Source: an uncultured Erysipelotrichaceae bacterium (lineage in GTDB: Bacteria; Bacillota_I; Bacilli_A; RF39; UBA660). Taken from it: 9,135 bases of DNA. The stretch spans positions 1 to 9,135 of the forward strand of contig CACZQI010000002.1 of the NCBI GenBank assembly GCA_902783345.1, written 5' to 3'. This document shows, piece after piece, positions 6,311 through 9,135 of the stretch; positions within the stretch are counted from its first letter, which is position 1, and the number at the start of each line of letters is the position of its first letter. The notes under the pieces were generated by a model. That model worked only from the letters and a program-made list of their open reading frames with translations. It was not told the origin of the DNA and did not search any database. The translations under genes and the position numbers were made by a program.

Positions 6311-6348
6311 GTTAGTATAATATATGAATTAATGTTTAAAATATAAAT
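6311..6348. promoter_or_regulatory. Divergent promoter region, 80-aa gene and SEDS gene
   Basis: This 38-base AT-only-like gap must hold both promoters. Plus strand: TATAAT (6316-6321) would give a leader of about 20 bases with no Shine-Dalgarno. TAAAAT (6337-6342) lies exactly six bases before the SEDS ATG and would give a leaderless transcript. Minus strand: TATATT (6324-6319) or TATACT (6319-6314) could serve the 80-residue gene. No convincing -35 box was found for any of these. Confidence 0.4.
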
Positions 6349-7380
6349 ATGAAAAAGAAAATAATTATTCTTCTATTATTAATTTTAATGTTATTTAGTA
6401 TTACCAATATTTATTATGGAGTAGTAAGTAATTATTATATTAAACAGTTAATATGGTTTATATTAGGGTTCATTTTAATTTATTTAATATCTAAATTTAA
6501 TTTAAGTATTATTTTTAAATATAGTTTTTATTTATATCTTTTAGGTAATTTTTTATTACTTATAACATTACTTAAAAGTAGTTATATTAATGGAGCCAGA
6601 ATCTGGTTAAATTTAGGGCCATTTAGTTTTCAACCTAGTGAATTTATGAAAATATTTTTAATTATCTATTTAAGAGAGTTTACTAAAAAGAGTATTAGTG
6701 ATTTTAAATATATTATCTTTAGTTTTATTATCGTGCTTATTCCAAGTATTTTAACTTTTTTAGAGCCTGATACAGGAGCTGTTTTAATTTATTTAATTAT
6801 TTGGATGGTTTTCTTAGTCCTTAAAAAATTAAATAAATGGTATTATATTATAAGTGCGTTTTTAGTTATTTCATTTACCTTTACATTTTTTATTTTGTTT
6901 TATAATTATCAAGATACTTTTATAAATATTTTTGGAACTAATTTCTTTTATCGAATGGATCGTATTACTAATTTTTTAAATGGAGAAGGTTATCAAATTG
7001 AAAATGCCTTAAAAAGTACGGCTAATGCTGGCTTATTTGGTTTAAAAGAAAAGGTTTATTTTCCGGAAAGTTCTACTGATTTTGCTTTATCATTATTAAT
7101 TAGTAATTTTGGTCTTATTGGGTTAACAGCATTTTTTATTATTTATAGTTTATTCTTTTATTTTTTAAGTAAATTAAAAAGTGATAAATATCTTTTATAT
7201 CCAGTTTTAATAGTTTTACTTATTCAGTATTCCATTAATGTATTAATGAATTTAAGTTTGTTTCCTATAATGGGAATAACGCTTCCTTTTTTAAGTTATG
7301 GTGGTTCATCAATAATATCTTATATGTTTTTAATTGGTCTTATTATAAAAGAAAAAGCATCCTTAGATACTTATCTATAA
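6349..7380 (+). CDS. FtsW/RodA/SpoVE-family (SEDS) peptidoglycan polymerase
   Basis: This is an integral membrane glycosyltransferase that polymerises lipid II into glycan strands, working with a class B penicillin-binding protein. Roughly nine to ten hydrophobic segments span 343 residues, a little short for the family. Landmarks are NGARIWLNLGPFSFQPSEFMK (81-101), EPDTGAVL (139-146), the long extracytoplasmic loop with YQIENALKSTANAGLFG (215-231), FPESSTDFALSLL (238-250) containing the expected catalytic Asp244, and FPIMGITLPFLSYGGSS (305-321). The FQPSEFMK form and the final motif lean towards RodA (elongation) over FtsW, but the short sequence and the SNFG in place of the usual EELG make the subtype uncertain. 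It shows that the organism makes peptidoglycan, unlike mycoplasmas. No Shine-Dalgarno precedes the ATG. The 3' end overlaps the converging 76-residue gene by 10 bases with no terminator. Confidence 0.93.
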   Translation: MKKKIIILLLLILMLFSITNIYYGVVSNYYIKQLIWFILGFILIYLISKFNLSIIFKYSFYLYLLGNFLLLITLLKSSYINGARIWLNLGPFSFQPSEFMKIFLIIYLREFTKKSISDFKYIIFSFIIVLIPSILTFLEPDTGAVLIYLIIWMVFLVLKKLNKWYYIISAFLVISFTFTFFILFYNYQDTFINIFGTNFFYRMDRITNFLNGEGYQIENALKSTANAGLFGLKEKVYFPESSTDFALSLLISNFGLIGLTAFFIIYSLFFYFLSKLKSDKYLLYPVLIVLLIQYSINVLMNLSLFPIMGITLPFLSYGGSSIISYMFLIGLIIKEKASLDTYL

Positions 7381-7601
7381 TATGGATAAGGATTATAATT
7401 ATATCCTCCGTAGTAGTTGTATCCATAACCAGGATTTACTGGATAAGGATTATAATTATAGGGTCTTGGATTATTAACAAAGACAGGTCTAGGTCTTGTT
7501 ACGCTTGTTAAAGCGGCTCCGCCAAGTCCTCCTAAAAGAAATGGAAATAAGAATTGTCTTTCTCCATTATTATTTGGCATTTGATAATTATTGTAGTACA
7601 T
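7371..7601 (-). CDS. Tyr/Asn/Pro/Gly-rich small protein, 76 aa
   Basis: No confident family. Residues 1-15 are polar (YYNNYQMPNNNGER). Residues 16-33 form a Gly-rich hydrophobic stretch (FLFPFLLGGLGGAALTSV) long enough for one membrane segment. Residues 36-48 are Arg/Pro-rich, and 48-76 are a low-complexity Tyr/Asn/Pro/Gly tail with YNYNPYP twice. Such composition resembles short envelope or spore-coat-like proteins of Firmicutes, which is an impression and not a match. I chose the start at 7601 because AAAGGAG (7613-7607) lies five bases before it. An upstream in-frame ATG at 7643, one base after the phosphoesterase stop, would give 90 residues but has no ribosome binding site. The chosen site is buried in a hairpin, so expression is probably controlled or weak. 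The 3' end overlaps the SEDS gene tail to tail. Confidence 0.7.
   Translation of the reverse strand: MYYNNYQMPNNNGERQFLFPFLLGGLGGAALTSVTRPRPVFVNNPRPYNYNPYPVNPGYGYNYYGGYNYNPYPYYR
7383..7460. repeat. Two perfect 21-bp direct repeats, 57 bp apart
   Basis: Positions 7383-7403 and 7440-7460 are identical. The 57-base offset is 19 codons, so the repeat stays in frame and encodes YNYNPYP twice in the tail of the 76-residue protein. Nucleotide identity including third positions suggests a recent internal duplication or slippage, not just similar composition. Confidence 0.9.
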
Positions 7602-7640
7602 AAAAACTCCTTTCATTTTATTATATGAAAAGAGTTTTTT
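7602..7640 (-). terminator. Terminator-like hairpin that hides the 76-aa gene's RBS
   Basis: In the minus-strand RNA AAAAACUC (7639-7632) pairs with GAGUUUUU (7609-7602), followed inward by a U-G wobble (7631/7610) and UUUCAU/AUGAAA (7630-7625 and 7616-7611) around an eight-base loop. This makes 15 pairs. On the plus strand the wobble would be an A-C mismatch, so the structure favours minus-strand RNA. It starts five bases after the phosphoesterase stop and has the A-stem-U form of an intrinsic terminator, so it probably ends that transcript. Its 3' arm also contains the AAAGGAG site, and the start codon of the 76-residue gene follows at once. Confidence 0.75.
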
Positions 7641-7644
7641 CATG

Positions 7645-8499
7645 TTAATTTGTATATAATCTATAAAAGTTAAATGATGGTTTAACTAAGAATCTAAAAG
7701 GAGCCATACTAGTTCCAATGCCACCAGATATATACATTGTTTTACCATCTAATTCATATTTTTCATCATAGTATTTTTTACTACCAATTGGGGTATATAA
7801 TTTACCAATTAAAGGCGCTCTTACTTGACCATTATGTGAATGACCTGCTAAAACTAAATCATAATTATAATCATTTACTTGACTAATTATATCAGGTGCA
7901 TGAGTAAGTAAAATAGTGTAGTATTCAGTATCACTAGCCTCATATTCAAAGGCTTTAGGAATATCTGCATCAAATTCTAAATAATCAGCAAGCCCTACTA
8001 AAAGGATAGGCTTATTATCTTTATAATAGATAAATTCATTACTATTATCTAAAACTTTAAAGTTTAAATTCTCTAAAACGCTTTTATAACTTTCATTAAT
8101 ATCATGATTACCACTAATAATATATTTACCAATTGAAGCTTCAATATTATTTAATCCTTCGGTTAAATCAGTGATTTGTTTATCATTTAAGGCTACATGT
8201 TTATCAAGTAAATCACCAGTAAAAACTACTAAATCAGGTTTAAGTACATTAATTTTATTAACTAAGTTAGTTAATTCTTTTTTATGAATAGTTGTACCAT
8301 AATGTAAATCAGTAAAGTGAACGATTTTAAACCCTTCAAAACTTTCTGGTATTTTATTATTAATAACTGCGTATTCTCTAATTAATAATCCTTTAGTACC
8401 TATAAAATGACTATATAAAAGTAATGCAAATCCAATTAAAAATAGTATAGTTATAATTTTCATAAAAATGCCTTTTTTCTTCTTTTCTTTCTTTGACAT
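7645..8499 (-). CDS. Membrane-anchored metallophosphoesterase, YkuE-like
   Basis: This is a calcineurin-type phosphoesterase with a binuclear metal site. A basic N terminus (MSKKEKKKKG) is followed by one membrane segment (about 13-32), so the catalytic domain is probably outside the cell. All family motifs are present: DLH (64-66), GDLLD (95-99), GNHD (130-133), the His of LTHAPD (198-203) and GHSHNGQ (219-225). The 284-residue length and the NGQ-R-P ending of the last motif fit the YkuE/YaeI branch, whose members act on phosphodiester or pyrophosphate bonds, possibly in lipid or cell-wall precursors. The actual substrate cannot be told from sequence. The start is supported by AGGTGAG (8509-8503). 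An alternative Met at 13 would remove the basic leader. It is followed by the terminator-like hairpin and the 76-residue gene. Confidence 0.93.
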   Translation of the reverse strand: MSKKEKKKKGIFMKIITILFLIGFALLLYSHFIGTKGLLIREYAVINNKIPESFEGFKIVHFTDLHYGTTIHKKELTNLVNKINVLKPDLVVFTGDLLDKHVALNDKQITDLTEGLNNIEASIGKYIISGNHDINESYKSVLENLNFKVLDNSNEFIYYKDNKPILLVGLADYLEFDADIPKAFEYEASDTEYYTILLTHAPDIISQVNDYNYDLVLAGHSHNGQVRAPLIGKLYTPIGSKKYYDEKYELDGKTMYISGGIGTSMAPFRFLVKPSFNFYRLYTN

Positions 8500-8517
8500 A
8501 TTCTCACCTATATTTAT

Positions 8518-8526
8518 ATTTTATCA
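8518..8526 (-). promoter_or_regulatory. Extended -10 promoter of the phosphoesterase gene
   Basis: Minus strand TGATAAAAT (8526-8518) is an extended -10 (TGn plus TAAAAT). The -35 region is poor (CCAACA with an 18-base spacer). The leader would be roughly 12 bases and would begin just before the AGGTGAG site. Confidence 0.45.
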
Positions 8527-8543
8527 TAATTAATAATATTTTG

Positions 8544-8572
8544 TTGGAAAAAAAATTTAATTATGCTATACT
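8544..8572 (+). promoter_or_regulatory. Promoter of the 134-aa membrane protein gene
   Basis: TTGGAA (8544-8549) and TATACT (8567-8572) are 17 bases apart, and TGC directly precedes the -10, making it an extended -10. The leader would be about 29 bases and carries AAGGTGA (8597-8603) ahead of the ATG at 8608. Confidence 0.7.
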
Positions 8573-8607
8573 TATTTTAGATAAGAGTAATATTAGAAGG
8601 TGAATAT

Positions 8608-9012
8608 ATGAAAGAAAGTTTATGGGGATATTGGTTAATAGTACTTGGTCTTGGAATTTTAGTAGTTATGATGCTACTTCAAAACTATACAACAACTAAT
8701 GAACAAGATTATTATTTAATTAAAGAAGTTACGGAAGCGGCTTTAAATGATGCAATAGATTGGGCTCATTATCGTAAATATGGGGAACTTAGAATAGTTA
8801 AAGAAAAGTTTGTAGAAGATTTTACAAGAAGATTTTCGGAAACAGTTAATATTAACAAAACCTATAATATAAAATTCTATGATATATTTGAAGCGCCACC
8901 TAAAGTAAGTGTTAAAGTTACAACTAAAACAGAGACTTATAATGTTATGGGCAATGCTGATAATGTTGATGTTGTAAATAAAATTGATGCAATTATTGAA
9001 ACTGCTAAATAG
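8608..9012 (+). CDS. Small membrane-anchored protein, DUF5411-like, 134 aa
   Basis: One N-terminal membrane segment (about residues 7-25, YWLIVLGLGILVVMMLLQ) follows a short charged head (MKES). The rest is predicted to be soluble and extracellular, with a helical region (33-80: YYLIKEVTEAALNDAIDW, REKFVEDFTRRF) and then probable beta strands (YNIKFYDIF, KVSVKVTTKTETY). The layout, a short tail, one helix running into EAALNDAIDWA and then a globular part, resembles pseudopilin or TadE-like proteins. I recall a family of this appearance (DUF5411) in AT-rich gut Firmicutes, with moderate certainty about the name. There is no clear prepilin peptidase site and no secretion genes in the window. 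The start is well supported by AAGGTGA. The gene is a single unit with its own promoter and terminator. Confidence 0.8.
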   Translation: MKESLWGYWLIVLGLGILVVMMLLQNYTTTNEQDYYLIKEVTEAALNDAIDWAHYRKYGELRIVKEKFVEDFTRRFSETVNINKTYNIKFYDIFEAPPKVSVKVTTKTETYNVMGNADNVDVVNKIDAIIETAK

Positions 9013-9023
9013 TGGTTTAAATT

Positions 9024-9054
9024 AGACAAATGGAAATTAAAATTTGTCTTTTTT
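9024..9054 (+). terminator. Rho-independent terminator of the 134-aa gene
   Basis: AGACAAAT (9024-9031) pairs perfectly with ATTTGTCT (9042-9049) around a ten-base loop, followed by a run of T to 9054. It begins 12 bases after the stop codon. Confidence 0.88.
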
Positions 9055-9099
9055 GTTTATAAGGAAAGTGCGTTTTTTGAAAAAAATTAATCTTATCTA

Positions 9100-9128
9100 T
9101 AGACGAACATATGTACTTGCAGTATAAT
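9100..9128 (+). promoter_or_regulatory. Promoter with a LexA-box-like operator at the window edge
   Basis: TAGACG (9100-9105) and a perfect TATAAT (9123-9128) are 17 bases apart. Between and overlapping them, CGAACATATGTACT (9104-9117) matches the Bacillus-type SOS box CGAAC-N4-GTTCG at eight of ten defined positions. An operator between -35 and -10 is the usual place for LexA repression. The controlled gene would start beyond the window on the plus strand. Confidence 0.5.
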
Positions 9129-9135
9129 TAACTTA

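Noticed and set aside
6146..6346. Plus-strand frame of 66 codons opposite the 80-residue gene
   Set aside because: No ribosome binding site, while the minus-strand gene in the same place has GGAGG at ideal spacing and plausible protein composition; the plus translation is mostly Leu/Ser/Ile, as expected of an antisense shadow.
6325..6347. Tiny ATG-stop frames (two to four codons) before the SEDS gene, as a possible upstream regulatory peptide
   Set aside because: ATG and TAA are expected often in such AT-rich sequence and neither frame has a ribosome binding site.
9068..9127. 19-codon frame starting GTG after AAGGAA near the right edge
   Set aside because: It is very short, has a rare start codon, and overlaps the better-supported promoter and LexA-like site; its stop falls inside the -10 box.

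Overview
The window looks like chromosomal DNA of a low-GC, Gram-positive-type bacterium. It is probably a wall-bearing member of the Bacilli / former Tenericutes neighbourhood, such as the gut RF39-like lineages, but that placement is inference. The evidence is strong AT bias (about 20-25% GC in most sampled lines), a Firmicutes-style rnc-smc pair, a lipobox lipoprotein, tRNA genes with encoded CCA, Shine-Dalgarno sites of the AGGAGG/AGGTGA type, a 977-residue SMC close in length to mycoplasma SMC, and a SEDS cell-wall polymerase. TGA is used as a stop (rnc) and tryptophan is TGG, so the standard bacterial code applies.

Left part (1-2463), mostly minus strand. Read in the direction of transcription it holds yidD, a ZnuA-like lipoprotein gene one base behind it, tRNA-Ser(GCU) with a perfect consensus promoter and its own terminator, an unrecognised 257-residue gene with its own promoter and terminator, and tRNA-Ile(GAU) with a strong promoter. 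The 257-residue gene is visibly less AT-rich than its neighbours.

Middle (2464-6070), plus strand. rnc (RNase III) and smc overlap by four bases (ATGA) and form a short operon closed by a strong bidirectional terminator that overlaps the stop codons of both smc and the converging small gene. ftsY, which often follows smc in Firmicutes, is absent here.

Right part (6058-9135). An 80-residue unknown protein (minus) diverges from a FtsW/RodA/SpoVE-family gene (plus). That gene's 3' end overlaps, tail to tail, a 76-residue Tyr/Asn/Pro/Gly-rich protein gene (minus), which lies behind a YkuE-like metallophosphoesterase gene (minus). Divergent from the latter is a small membrane-anchored protein with its own terminator (plus). 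The right edge carries a promoter-like element with a LexA-box-like palindrome, so the next gene may be SOS-controlled.

The most notable points are: the ZnuA-like lipoprotein lacks all recognisable metal-ligand residues; yidD and the SEDS gene lack a Shine-Dalgarno and share the layout TAAAAT-six bases-ATG, which fits leaderless mRNAs; and a hairpin between the phosphoesterase and the 76-residue gene buries that gene's ribosome binding site. I found no CRISPR array, insertion sequence, phage gene or obvious defence system. The window is largely housekeeping with a few small unknowns.
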